The notes under the pieces were generated by a model. The model was given only the letters and a program-made list of their open reading frames with translations. It did no database searches and was not told the DNA's origin. Below are positions 22,735 through 29,364 of a stretch of 47,815 nucleotides of DNA, piece after piece (position 1 is the stretch's first letter; each line of letters starts with the position of its first letter). The stretch comes from an uncultured Eubacteriales bacterium. GTDB taxonomy: Bacteria; Bacillota_A; Clostridia; Oscillospirales; Oscillospiraceae. A program made the translations under genes and the position numbers. The stretch covers positions 1 through 47,815 of the forward strand of contig ONPY01000016.1 of the NCBI GenBank assembly GCA_900319835.1, written 5' to 3'.

Positions 22735-22821
22735 GATGGGAAGCTGCCCGAAAGTTTTTACCGATTTTTGTGCAGACCATCCAAATTTACTTAAAATTTT
22801 TAAACGGAAGCCCGCATTCTA

Positions 22822-22850
22822 TTGACATTTTCACCAATATCCGCTATATT
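22822..22850 (+). promoter_or_regulatory. Consensus-like SigA promoter with no gene downstream
   Basis: TTGACA-N17-TATATT is one of the best -35/-10 matches in the window. It points at a bidirectional terminator about 20 nt downstream, and the next gene beyond is antisense. A transcript from it would be only about 50 nt. Confidence 0.5.
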
Positions 22851-22865
22851 GAAAAAGGTGTGTGA

Positions 22866-22908
22866 CAGAAAACGGCGCCGGGCCGACGAGCCCGGCGCCG
22901 TTGTTTTT
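22866..22908. terminator. Bidirectional terminator downstream of the dCMP deaminase gene
   Basis: A 13-bp stem (aacggcgccgggc / gcccggcgccgtt) is followed by GTTTTT on the plus strand and TTTTCTG on the minus strand. Confidence 0.85.
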
Positions 22909-22920
22909 GCGCTGCTGTGA

Positions 22921-23409
22921 TCAGTAAGAGAGCGTGAAAATGGAGTCGTCGTTGTCCACCCACTCCCGCACGTCGATCACGCGAAATTCCGTGGGACTGG
23001 TGCGGATGATGACCTTTTCGATGCCGGCGTTGATGATGGTGCGCTTGCACATGGAGCAGCTCATGGCGTTGGGCATGAGCTCGTTGGTGCGGGCGTCCCG
23101 GCCCACCAGGTAGAGCGTCGCGCCGATCATGTCCCGCCGGGAGGCGGAGATGATGGCGTTGGCCTCGGCGTGGACGGAGCGGCAGAGCTCATAGCGCTCG
23201 CCGGAGGGGATGCCCAGCTTCTCCCGCATGCAGCCGCCCAGATCCGAGCAGTTCTTCCGCCCGCGTGGCGCGCCGTTGTAGCCGGTGGAGATGATCTCGT
23301 CGTTGCGCACGATGATGGCGCCGTACTTCCGGCGCAGGCAGGTGGAGCGCTCGAGCACCGCGTCCGCGATGTCAAGGTAGTAATTCTGCTTGTTGGTTCT
23401 GGCGTCCAT
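22921..23409 (-). CDS. Deoxycytidylate deaminase (ComEB family)
   Basis: The 162-residue zinc enzyme deaminates dCMP to dUMP for thymidylate synthesis. The zinc-site residues are His80 and catalytic Glu82 in 'SVHAEANAI', and Cys118 and Cys121 in 'MSCSMCKR'. The upstream 'GYNGAPRG' contacts the nucleotide base. The extra Cys-rich stretch 'CSDLGGCMR' (about 54-61) is usual for dCMP deaminases that bind a second zinc. GGGAGG precedes the ATG at 23409; the frame stays open much further upstream but crosses the divergent queH gene. TTGACG-N17-TATAGT lies upstream. Confidence 0.93.
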   Translation of the reverse strand: MDARTNKQNYYLDIADAVLERSTCLRRKYGAIIVRNDEIISTGYNGAPRGRKNCSDLGGCMREKLGIPSGERYELCRSVHAEANAIISASRRDMIGATLYLVGRDARTNELMPNAMSCSMCKRTIINAGIEKVIIRTSPTEFRVIDVREWVDNDDSIFTLSY

Positions 23410-23443
23410 GAAACAACCTCCCTTTTGGGTCTTTCTTTTATCT

Positions 23444-23472
23444 ACTATACCGATTTTCCCGCCCGCCGTCAA
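23444..23472 (-). promoter_or_regulatory. Promoter of the dCMP deaminase gene
   Basis: On the minus strand TTGACG and TATAGT are separated by 17 nt, about 35 nt before the ATG. It faces away from the queH promoter in a gap of about 105 nt. Confidence 0.65.
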
Positions 23473-23499
23473 GTCGTGGTAGCTTTTCCGCCGTAGATG

Positions 23500-23508
23500 T
23501 GTTATGAT
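23500..23508 (+). promoter_or_regulatory. Extended -10 promoter immediately before queH
   Basis: TGtTATGAT ends 6 nt before the queH ATG. There is no good -35. A start site at normal distance would fall on or within a base or two of the A of the start codon. Confidence 0.45.
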
Positions 23509-23514
23509 GCCACT

Positions 23515-24192
23515 ATGAACAGACGAAACTATCAAAGGGAGCTGGATCGGATCATCCAGAAGCAGGGGCAGAAGCGCCCCCGCGTGCTGCTGCACTGCTG
23601 CTGCGGGCCCTGCTCCAGCGCGGTGCTGGAGTATCTGACGCAGTATTTCGATCTCACGCTCCTCTGGTATAACCCCAACATCTATCCCCAGGCGGAGTTT
23701 GACCGCCGCTTTCAGACGCTCATCAAGCTCATTGAGGACATGGGCCTGGCTGACCGCGTCACCGTCATGGCCGAGGCCAGAAAGAGCGAGGATTACTACG
23801 CCCGCGTCCGGGGCCTGGAGGATGAGCCGGAGGGCGGCAGGCGCTGTACCGAGTGCTTCCGTCTGCGCCTGATGGAGACGGCGCGGCTCGCCAAGCACTA
23901 CGGCTTTGACTATTTCTGCACCACGCTGACGCTCTCGCGGCACAAGGACGCCGTGCGCATCAACGACCTGGCCGAGGAGATCGCCCGGGCGGCCGGGGTG
24001 ACCTGGCTTCCCTCGGACTTTAAAAAGCGCGACGGCGAAAACCGCTCTATTGAACTCTGCGAGCAGTACCACGTCTACCGCCAGCTCTACTGCGGCTGCG
24101 AGTACTCCCTGCACCGCAGAGAAGAAGGGGCGGCGCCGAACGACCGCGAGGTGCTGCTTGCAGCCCAGGAAAAAGCTGAAATAACAAGGTAG
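23515..24192 (+). CDS. queH: Epoxyqueuosine reductase QueH
   Basis: This 225-residue protein carries out the last step of queuosine synthesis at tRNA position 34, reducing epoxyqueuosine; it is unrelated to the cobalamin-dependent QueG. The motif 'LLHCCCGPCSS' (Cys28-30 and Cys33), the 'RRCTECFRLRL' pair (Cys111, Cys114) and 'YCGCEYS' near the C terminus supply iron-sulfur and metal ligands. The ATG at 23515 gives the family's usual start. An upstream ATG at 23497 lies inside the promoter. There is no ribosome site, so the mRNA may be leaderless. queT with a preQ1-type leader follows about 420 nt downstream. Confidence 0.93.
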   Translation: MNRRNYQRELDRIIQKQGQKRPRVLLHCCCGPCSSAVLEYLTQYFDLTLLWYNPNIYPQAEFDRRFQTLIKLIEDMGLADRVTVMAEARKSEDYYARVRGLEDEPEGGRRCTECFRLRLMETARLAKHYGFDYFCTTLTLSRHKDAVRINDLAEEIARAAGVTWLPSDFKKRDGENRSIELCEQYHVYRQLYCGCEYSLHRREEGAAPNDREVLLAAQEKAEITR

Positions 24193-24275
24193 GGGCGGAT
24201 ATCATCCGCCCGCGTGCAGGCCGCATTTTTCGGGCGGTTGATAACCGCCCCTACGGCTCCCTGCAAAGGCTGTAA
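24193..24275. repeat. Palindromic 'GGGCGG...CCGCCC' repeat (family D)
   Basis: 'taggggcggatatcatccgc' and 'gggcggttgataaccgcccc' form two linked palindromes after queH. A relative is at about 41130-41215 ('taggggcggctatcagccgc'). Confidence 0.6.
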
Positions 24276-24282
24276 ATCAGCC

Positions 24283-24464
24283 CCCCAGTCTGGCCTGCGG
24301 CCAGACAGCCCCCCCCTTCCCTAAAGGACTAGGCGCTTCGCGCCGTCGTAGGCAAGGGGGCCTATAAGGAGAGGATAATCCCCCAGTCTGGCCTGCGGCC
24401 AGACAGCCCCCTTCCCTAAAGGACTAGGCGCTTCGCGCCGTCATAGGCAAGGGGGCCTATAAGG
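24283..24464. repeat. Two direct copies of an approximately 85-nt palindromic unit
   Basis: Copies at 24283-24370 (88 nt) and 24381-24464 (84 nt) differ by the length of a C-run and one G/A change. Each contains 'gtctggcctgcggccagac', 'ggcgcttcgcgcc' and a CCCCCTT...AAGGGGG pairing with 'aggcaagggggcctataagg'. No gene lies in this stretch. Confidence 0.85.
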
Positions 24465-24483
24465 AATACTTTATAGTGTATAA

Positions 24484-24568
24484 CCCGGCAGGTTTCCACA
24501 CCCTGCCGCGCCGGATGGCGGAATCAAAAAATGGGCCGGACAGGGCGCGCCTCTGCCCGCGCGTTTTT
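24484..24568 (+). promoter_or_regulatory. PreQ1-type riboswitch with terminator, upstream of queT
   Basis: A 7-bp stem (cggcagg 24486-24492 / cctgccg 24502-24508) encloses the loop 'tttccacac'. The loop bases tcca (24495-24498) can pair with tggg at 24532-24535 after an A-rich linker, the H-type pseudoknot of preQ1 class I aptamers ('GGttt...cacaCCC' and a poly-A tail agree). Unlike the minimal class, an extra hairpin (cgcc/ggcg, 24509-24520) sits between the stem and the A-rich linker. A hairpin followed by TTTTT (24544-24568) is a candidate regulated terminator. Function is inferred from fold and from the queuosine-precursor gene it precedes. Confidence 0.6.
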
Positions 24569-24611
24569 GGGTTTCTCCATGCGGGAAATAAAAAATGGAG
24601 GTATCCAAAAC

Positions 24612-25145
24612 GTGAATTCCCAAAGCAACCGCACCCGCAGACTGGCCGTTTCCGCGGTCATCGCAGCCCTCTACGCGGCCCTCACCATTGCCCTGGCCCC
24701 CATCAGCTACGGCCCCCTGCAGTTTCGCGTCAGCGAGGCACTGACCGTGATGCCCTTCCTGATTCCCAGCACCGTCTGGGGCCTGTTCATCGGCTGCATC
24801 CTGGCCAATCTCTACACCGGCAGCGTGCTCGACATCCTCTTCGGCTCCCTGGCGACGCTTCTGGCCGCGCTGCTGACGGCGCGCTTCGGCAAACAGGGCA
24901 ACACCGCGAAGAACCGCCTGCTCGGCTGTCTGATGCCGGTGGTGTTCAACGCCGTCATCGTCGGCGCCGTGCTCACCTGGGGGTATCAGATGCAGGAGTT
25001 TGAAAACCCCCTGCTGTCCTATGGCTTCAACGCCCTGACCGTCGGCGTCGGCGAGGCGGGCGTGCTGTATCTCATCGGCTATCCCCTGATGCAATATCTG
25101 CCAAAGCTCCGCTTCTTCCGCGATATGAGCGAAAAGTGCAGATAA
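24612..25145 (+). CDS. queT: Queuosine precursor transporter QueT (ECF substrate-binding component)
   Basis: This 177-residue membrane protein has five to six helices. It carries the QueT-family start 'RRLAVSAVIAALYAALTIALAPISYGPLQFRVSEALTVMPFL' (about 10-50, quoted only to show the run of motifs is continuous in the protein). It would bind preQ1 or a related base and work with a shared ECF energising module encoded elsewhere. The start is GTG at 24612 with GGAGG 10 nt upstream; an in-frame ATG at 24531 lies inside the riboswitch. It is probably co-transcribed with galU, 45 nt downstream. queH nearby supports the pathway. Confidence 0.9.
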   Translation: MNSQSNRTRRLAVSAVIAALYAALTIALAPISYGPLQFRVSEALTVMPFLIPSTVWGLFIGCILANLYTGSVLDILFGSLATLLAALLTARFGKQGNTAKNRLLGCLMPVVFNAVIVGAVLTWGYQMQEFENPLLSYGFNALTVGVGEAGVLYLIGYPLMQYLPKLRFFRDMSEKCR

Positions 25146-25190
25146 CCCACTGACCGGCCCCGTCCGCGGGGCGTGAAAGGAGAGCTTCTT

Positions 25191-26072
25191 ATGAAGGTTC
25201 GGAAAGCGATCATCCCCGCGGCGGGACTCGGCACCCGTCTGCTGCCCAACACCAAGAGCATCCCCAAGGAGATGCTGCCCCTGGTGGACAAGCCCGTGCT
25301 GCAGTACATTGTGGAGGAGGCCGTGGCCGCCGGCGTCGAGGAGATCCTCATCATCACCAACCGCGGCAAGTCTCCCATCGAGGACTACTTTGACTACGCC
25401 CCCGATCTGGAGGCGAGACTCCTGGCCGACGGCAAGGTGAAGGAGGCCCGCACCGTCCGCAGCGTGGCGGATATGGCCGACGTGTTTTTCCTGCGCCAGA
25501 AGGAGACCAAGGGCCTGGGCCACGCCATCTGGCGCGCCAAGCGTTTTGTGGGTGACGAGCCCTTCGGCATCCTGCTGGGCGACGACATCATGCTCAGCGA
25601 AACGCCCGTCCTCAAGCAGCTGGTCACGGCAGCCGAGGCCAACAACTGCAGCGCCATCGCCGTGCGGCAGTTTCCGGGCGACGAAATCTGCAAGTACTCC
25701 TCCGTCAAGCTGGAGGAGGAGCTGAGCCCCAACGTCTACCGCATCAGCGATATGAACGAGAAGCCCTCCATTTACGAGAAGCTCTCCGACTACGCCATCA
25801 TGGGCCGCTATGTGCTGACCCCCGCCATTTTCGACATTCTGGAGAAGACCTCTCCCGGCCGCAACAACGAGATCCAGCTCACCGACGGCATGCGCACCCT
25901 CTGCCGCCGCGAGAAGATGTGCGCCGTGGACTTTGAGGGCCGCCGCTACGACACCGGCAACCTCAAGGGCTATCTGGAGTCCATCATCGACTTTGCCCTG
26001 AAGAACGAGGAGGCCGGCCCCTGGCTCAGGCAGTTCATCCTCGACAAGGCCGAGATTTTGAAGAACGAGTAA
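25191..26072 (+). CDS. galU: UTP-glucose-1-phosphate uridylyltransferase
   Basis: The 293-residue enzyme makes UDP-glucose from UTP and glucose-1-phosphate for glycolipids and cell-envelope polymers. The nucleotide-binding signature 'IPAAGLGTRLLPNTKSIPKEM' spans residues 8-28 approximately, followed by 'VDKPVLQYIVEEAVAAG'. 'GLGHAIWRAK' and 'LLGDDIM' line the active site. The ATG at 25191 is chosen because GAAAGGAGAG lies 6 nt upstream; a GTG 18 nt earlier has none. It may supply the glycosyltransferases of this window (inference). A terminator follows. Confidence 0.95.
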   Translation: MKVRKAIIPAAGLGTRLLPNTKSIPKEMLPLVDKPVLQYIVEEAVAAGVEEILIITNRGKSPIEDYFDYAPDLEARLLADGKVKEARTVRSVADMADVFFLRQKETKGLGHAIWRAKRFVGDEPFGILLGDDIMLSETPVLKQLVTAAEANNCSAIAVRQFPGDEICKYSSVKLEEELSPNVYRISDMNEKPSIYEKLSDYAIMGRYVLTPAIFDILEKTSPGRNNEIQLTDGMRTLCRREKMCAVDFEGRRYDTGNLKGYLESIIDFALKNEEAGPWLRQFILDKAEILKNE

Positions 26073-26078
26073 ACAAAA

Positions 26079-26110
26079 ACGCCGCCGTGCAAAAGCACGG
26101 CGGTGTTTCG
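26079..26110 (+). terminator. Intrinsic terminator after galU
   Basis: An approximately 11-bp stem (cgccgccgtgc / gcacggcggtg) with an AAAA loop follows the galU stop by a few bases and leads into 'tttcg'. Confidence 0.75.
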
Positions 26111-26121
26111 TATCTCTTCCA

Positions 26122-26303
26122 CGTCATTCCGAGCCAGTGCTCACACTGGCGTGGGAATCCGTTCTCCGGAAAAATGCTATCGCACAAGACGGATTGCACC
26201 CGCAGGGCGTACACCACACCAGTGACGTCGGTCACTTAAGCGAGCATCCAAATCTTTGATTTGGCTAATGCGAGCTTACACCTCAGGCGGGTTCGCAATG
26301 ACG
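26122..26303. repeat. Family B repeat with near-inverted ends, copy 1
   Basis: The element starts 'cgtcattccga' and ends 'ttcgcaatgacg', which are imperfect inverted repeats. Internal hairpins include 'ccagtgctcacactgg' and 'ccaaatctttgatttgg'. A second copy of similar length is at 47600-47797. Over the last two thirds the copies differ at only a few positions; they diverge most just after 'ccgttctccgg'. It has no coding capacity. Confidence 0.85.
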
Positions 26304-26320
26304 GATGAATTTGTCTCCCC

Positions 26321-27271
26321 TCAAAACAGTCCCAGGGTTTTCAGCAGCACGATCCAGCAGAAGAGCGACACGCAGGAGAGCGCGGTGGTCACCACCACAA
26401 TGCCCGCGGCCAGGTCCGCGTCCCCGCCGATCTCCCGCGCCATGTTGTACGAGGAGACCGCCGTGGGCGCGCCGAAGCACACCATGATGACCCCCAGAGC
26501 CGGCCCCCGGAAGCCCAGCAGCGCCGCCGCCGCAATGGTCAGCGTCGGCACGAGCAGAAGTCTGCCCGCCACGGTGATCCACAGGGAGCGGGCCGCGCCC
26601 CTGAGTCCCTGCAGGGAGAAGGAGGCGCCCAGGATGAACAGGCACAGGGGCGTGGCGGCCCCGGCCACGGAGCCGAGGACGCTCTTGAGGGCCGAGACGC
26701 GGTAGAGATCCAGCCCCGTGAGCTTGACGATCAGGGCCAGGACCGTGGCGTCGATCAGCGGATTTTTCACGATGCCGCGCAGGATCTTCTTCGGGTCGGT
26801 CTTCTCCTTCCCGGCATAGGTCTCCAGCACCACCACGGCCAGCACATTAAACAGCGGCACCACCAGCGCGATCATCAGCGACACCATCCCGCTGCCCGCG
26901 TCCCCAAAGAGACTCTGCATCAGCGGCAGACTCAGCAGCACGAAGTTGGAGCGGAAGATGCCCTGGATCATCACGCCCCGGCGCTCCCGCAGGGGCTCCA
27001 GCCGATTCACGGCCAGGGCGGTCAGCAGCGTCACCAGCAGCACCGCAACCAGCATATAGACCGCAAGGCCCGCGTCGAAGGAGTCCTCCACGCTGGAGTC
27101 GTATACATTTTTGAAAAGCTGGGTGGCCAGAAACACCCGAAAGGCCACGCTGTTGAACTGGTTCAGCGCCGTCTCGCCCACCAGGCCCTTCCGCCGGACC
27201 AGCATGCCGACGGCGATGATGACAAAGCTGGGCAGCACCGCGTTGAGCGCGGCCGTCATGTTTTGCAGCAT
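26321..27271 (-). CDS. AEC-family transporter (auxin efflux carrier superfamily)
   Basis: This 316-residue membrane protein has about ten helices in two inverted halves. 'ALNAVLPSFVIIAVGMLVRRKG' starts the first half and 'ATPLCLFILGASFSLQG' is in the second. 'CFGAPTAVSSYNMAREIGGDADLAA' (about 268-292) is the conserved C-terminal motif of bacterial AEC proteins, some of which carry malonate or malate. The substrate cannot be deduced from this sequence. No strong ribosome site is visible before the ATG at 27271. It is divergent from the thiT leader and probably monocistronic. Confidence 0.9.
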   Translation of the reverse strand: MLQNMTAALNAVLPSFVIIAVGMLVRRKGLVGETALNQFNSVAFRVFLATQLFKNVYDSSVEDSFDAGLAVYMLVAVLLVTLLTALAVNRLEPLRERRGVMIQGIFRSNFVLLSLPLMQSLFGDAGSGMVSLMIALVVPLFNVLAVVVLETYAGKEKTDPKKILRGIVKNPLIDATVLALIVKLTGLDLYRVSALKSVLGSVAGAATPLCLFILGASFSLQGLRGAARSLWITVAGRLLLVPTLTIAAAALLGFRGPALGVIMVCFGAPTAVSSYNMAREIGGDADLAAGIVVVTTALSCVSLFCWIVLLKTLGLF

Positions 27272-27355
27272 AGGAGATCATTCTTTCTCTCTGAGTTTGG
27301 ATGGGGAAAGCCTATCACAAAAATACGGCCGGGGCAAGGGCGATTTGGTTTTTTC

Positions 27356-27384
27356 TTGACAAGGAGGCAGGCGCGTGCTACAGT
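27356..27384 (+). promoter_or_regulatory. Promoter of the thiT leader
   Basis: TTGACA and TACAGT are separated by 17 nt. The predicted start near 27391 is about 170 nt upstream of the riboswitch core, because a repeat element lies between them. Confidence 0.65.
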
Positions 27385-27390
27385 ATGTCT

Positions 27391-27572
27391 GCAACAAGTA
27401 AAAACGGGGTGCTGGCGTCAGAACAACGCCGAGAGGTCATGGGCCCGCGCAGAGCACAGCCCACAGCCCCATCGACCGCCGCCGTTGTTCTTCCTTTCCA
27501 AAACAAAGCAGGGGCTTTGTTTTGGGAGAGGGCATGACGAAGCTCTCCGTAACAACTGAAAACGGGGTGCTG
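27391..27572 (+). repeat. 24-nt direct repeat flanking the structured element before the TPP riboswitch
   Basis: Segments 27391-27414 and 27549-27572 agree at 21 of 24 positions, with the last 14 nt (aaaacggggtgctg) identical. The downstream copy is the 5' strand of the riboswitch and the upstream copy is a duplicate. The structured element lies exactly between them, as a target-site duplication would be placed. Confidence 0.75.
27416..27539. repeat. Structured two-hairpin repeat (family C), copy 1
   Basis: Hairpin I has an outer stem agaacaacg/cgttgttct (27420-27428 / 27483-27491). Its inner stem is GGTC-ATGGG with CCCAT-GACC (27435-27443 / 27468-27477), and the apical part holds 'cgcgcag' (27446-27452). 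Hairpin II is ccaaaacaaagc/gctttgttttgg (27498-27509 / 27514-27525). The ends are cgtca (27416-27420) and tgacg (27535-27539), an inverted pair. Copy 2 at 31556-31666 keeps each helix with different bases. Confidence 0.8.
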
Positions 27573-27693
27573 AATTTTTTCGGCTGAGACGAGGTAAGGG
27601 AGCCTTGAAACCCGTGAACCTGATCCGGATAATGCCGGCGTAGGAAACAGAGCGCGTGATGCCGCAGGTTCGTTTTTTGAACCTGCGTTTTTT
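27559..27693 (+). promoter_or_regulatory. TPP riboswitch with transcription terminator controlling thiT
   Basis: The core motifs 'cggctgagacgagg', 'acccgtgaacctgatccgg' and 'ataatgccggcgtaggaaac' are the conserved THI-box (TPP aptamer) sequences. A perfect terminator follows: cgcaggttc/gaacctgcg (27663-27671 / 27679-27687) with six T. Ligand binding would therefore be expected to stop transcription before the thiamine-uptake gene. Confidence 0.93.
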
Positions 27694-27739
27694 GCGCCGC
27701 TGTTTCCCCAAAAAACATCTGATTTGGGAGGAAACAGAC

Positions 27740-28297
27740 ATGAAAAAATCGAAACTCACTCTCCGCGCCCTGACCGAGGGCGCCGTCTTTGTGGCTGCGG
27801 CCCAGGTGCTCAGCATGATCAAGCTCTGGGAGATGCCCTGGGGCGGCAGCGTCACCCTGGCCATGGTGCCCATCCTGTTCTACGCGGTGCGCTGGGGCCT
27901 GACCCCCGGCCTGCTGGCGGCCTTTGTCTTCGGCGTGCTGCAGTTTACATTTGACGGCGGCTTTGCCATCGGCTGGCAGTCCATCATCGGCGACTATCTG
28001 GTCGCCTTCGCGGTGCTGGGTCTGGCGGGCCTGGCCCACGGCAAGAAGAACGGCATCTTCACCGGTACCCTCATCGGCGGCTTTGCCCGCTTCCTGGTAC
28101 ATTATGTGGTGGGAGCCACGGTTTGGGCTGAGTACATGCCCGACCAGTTCTTCGGCATGACCATGCACTCCCCCTGGTTCTACTCCTGCCTGTACAACCT
28201 GGCCTACATGCTGCCGAATATTGTCATCTGCCTCGTCGTCTTTGCCCTGATCAACAAGCCCCTGGGCAAGTACATCCGCGGTGAGGATCTGAAATAA
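27740..28297 (+). CDS. thiT: Energy-coupled thiamine transporter ThiT
   Basis: This 185-residue ECF S-component has six membrane helices and binds thiamine at the outer face, working with the shared EcfAA'T module (not in this window). The L1-loop motif 'LWEMPWGGSVTLAMVPIL' (about 25-42) and a C-terminal 'HSPWFYSCLYNLAYMLPN' are ThiT hallmarks. The ATG at 27740 has GGGAGG 8 nt upstream; the longer open frame begins inside the riboswitch terminator. TPP-riboswitch control agrees with the identification. Confidence 0.95.
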   Translation: MKKSKLTLRALTEGAVFVAAAQVLSMIKLWEMPWGGSVTLAMVPILFYAVRWGLTPGLLAAFVFGVLQFTFDGGFAIGWQSIIGDYLVAFAVLGLAGLAHGKKNGIFTGTLIGGFARFLVHYVVGATVWAEYMPDQFFGMTMHSPWFYSCLYNLAYMLPNIVICLVVFALINKPLGKYIRGEDLK

Positions 28298-28332
28298 ACC
28301 CCACGCGGCGTTTTTCCACGCACAGGACGGAT

Positions 28333-28372
28333 TGCCACGCCAGTGTTCGCACTGGCTCGCAATGACGGGGGC
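28333..28372. repeat. Short family B-related palindrome after thiT
   Basis: 'gccagtgttcgcactggc' followed by 'tcgcaatgacgg' repeats the internal hairpin and right end of the family B element. It lies in a 256-nt gap that otherwise holds the rpmH promoter and leader. Confidence 0.6.
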
Positions 28373-28395
28373 GTCAACATAATAAAAGATTTTTG

Positions 28396-28425
28396 TTGAC
28401 AAATTGCAACCATCTCTATTATAAT
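28396..28425 (+). promoter_or_regulatory. Strong promoter for the rpmH-rnpA operon
   Basis: A perfect TTGACA and a perfect TATAAT are spaced by 18 nt. The untranslated leader to rpmH is about 120 nt and contains the palindromes 'ggcggcccctgccgcc' and 'gcgggtctgatgacccg' (approximate). Confidence 0.8.
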
Positions 28426-28553
28426 GGTCACTCGGCGGCCCCTGCCGCCGGGTGATTTTTTCGCCCTTTGTCAGTCAACTGCTTCGCCTGCCGCAAGGAG
28501 GGCGATGTTGAGTATCATGCGGGTCTGATGACCCGGAGAAAGGAGTGCACCTC

Positions 28554-28688
28554 ATGCTTCGTACCTACCAGCCCAAAAAGCTCCAGCGCAAGAAAGAGCA
28601 CGGCTTCCGCAAGAGAATGAAGACGGCCAACGGCCGCAAGGTTCTCGCCCGCCGCAGAGCCAAGGGCAGAGCCAAGCTCAGCTACTAA
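28554..28688 (+). CDS. rpmH: 50S ribosomal protein L34
   Basis: This 44-residue, strongly basic protein has the invariant L34 pattern: '[15 protein letters not shown]' then '[20 protein letters not shown]'. AAAGGAG lies 9 nt upstream of the ATG. It heads the conserved rpmH-rnpA-yidD-yidC-jag order. That block usually neighbours dnaA and oriC, but dnaA is not upstream here. Confidence 0.98.
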   Translation: MLRTYQPKKLQRKKEHGFRKRMKTANGRKVLARRRAKGRAKLSY

Positions 28689-28781
28689 GGCGCACCGTGA
28701 ACAGGTTCAGGGGAATAATTTTCAGGGCGGAGTGATCCGCCCTTTTGGTGCTTGTGCAGTTTCCGAAAAGGCGGGATAGCG

Positions 28782-29129
28782 TTGAATGCCAGGTATACCT
28801 TAAAAAAGAACAGCGACTTTCACCGCCTCTACGCCAAGGGAAAAAGCGCGGTCAATCCGTATCTGGTGGTCTACTGCCGGAAAAACCGGCAGGACCGGAA
28901 CCGCTTCGGCTACACCGTGTCCGCAAAGCTCGGCCACGCCGTGGTGCGCAACCGCGTCCGGCGCCGGCTGCGGGAGATCGTGCGGCTCAACGGCGCGCGG
29001 CTCGTCCCCGGCTATGATGTGGTGATCGTGGCCCGCTCCCGCTGCGTGGATGCGGAGTACCGCAAGATGGAGGAGGCCTATCTCAAGGCGATCAAAAAAC
29101 TCGGCCTGCTCCGGGAGACTTCGGAATGA
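28782..29129 (+). CDS. rnpA: Ribonuclease P protein component
   Basis: The 115-residue basic protein helps RNase P RNA mature tRNA 5' ends. '[20 protein letters not shown]' opens the family fold, and the RNR box '[10 protein letters not shown]' is at about 56-65. The start is read as TTG at 28782, which gives the standard N terminus; a GTG 30 nt earlier opens the same frame but adds an unrelated leader. The stop overlaps yidD by four bases (ATGA). Confidence 0.95.
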   Translation: MNARYTLKKNSDFHRLYAKGKSAVNPYLVVYCRKNRQDRNRFGYTVSAKLGHAVVRNRVRRRLREIVRLNGARLVPGYDVVIVARSRCVDAEYRKMEEAYLKAIKKLGLLRETSE

Positions 29130-29344
29130 AAACCCTGCTGCTCTATCTGATCCGCTTTTACCGCCGGCACATCTCCCCATACCGGCAGCCCTGCTGCCGC
29201 TTTACCCCCACCTGTTCCCAATACGCCATGGAGGCCATCGAAAAGTACGGCGCCCTGAGGGGCGGCTGGATGGCCCTCCGCCGCATCTGCTGCTGCCACC
29301 CCTTTTATCACGGGCGGCGCGGCGTCTACGACCCCGTACCATAG
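29126..29344 (+). CDS. yidD: Membrane protein insertion efficiency factor YidD
   Basis: This 72-residue protein has an amphipathic N terminus and the family signature '[20 protein letters not shown]' (about 23-42) with its conserved cysteines. A second Cys-rich stretch '[20 protein letters not shown]' closes it. YidD assists insertion of YidC-dependent membrane proteins at the inner face of the membrane. It overlaps rnpA by ATGA and lies 20 nt before yidC. Confidence 0.96.
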   Translation: MKTLLLYLIRFYRRHISPYRQPCCRFTPTCSQYAMEAIEKYGALRGGWMALRRICCCHPFYHGRRGVYDPVP

Positions 29345-29364
29345 AATAATTAAAGGAGTCAACT

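Larger units (their letters stand above)
22248..22920. other. 673-nt lower-GC gap, no gene called; structured minus-strand unit inside
   Basis: Base composition drops sharply compared with all neighbours, most clearly at 22440-22860. It holds a GC-rich imperfect hairpin just after trmO (22250-22305), a strong minus-strand terminator, a minus-strand promoter, several palindromes between those two, a plus-strand promoter at 22822-22850, and a bidirectional terminator at its right edge. Open frames here have no convincing protein signature. The composition suggests a remnant of acquired DNA or a non-coding RNA gene (inference). Confidence 0.6.

Noticed and set aside
22573..22794. 73-codon plus-strand ORF in the lower-GC gap
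   Set aside because: There is no ribosome site, its composition is odd (many C, P, F), and it overlaps antisense the palindromic candidate RNA unit.
25173..25190. Alternative GTG start for galU
   Set aside because: The ribosome site GAAAGGAGAG overlaps the added codons and correctly serves the ATG at 25191.
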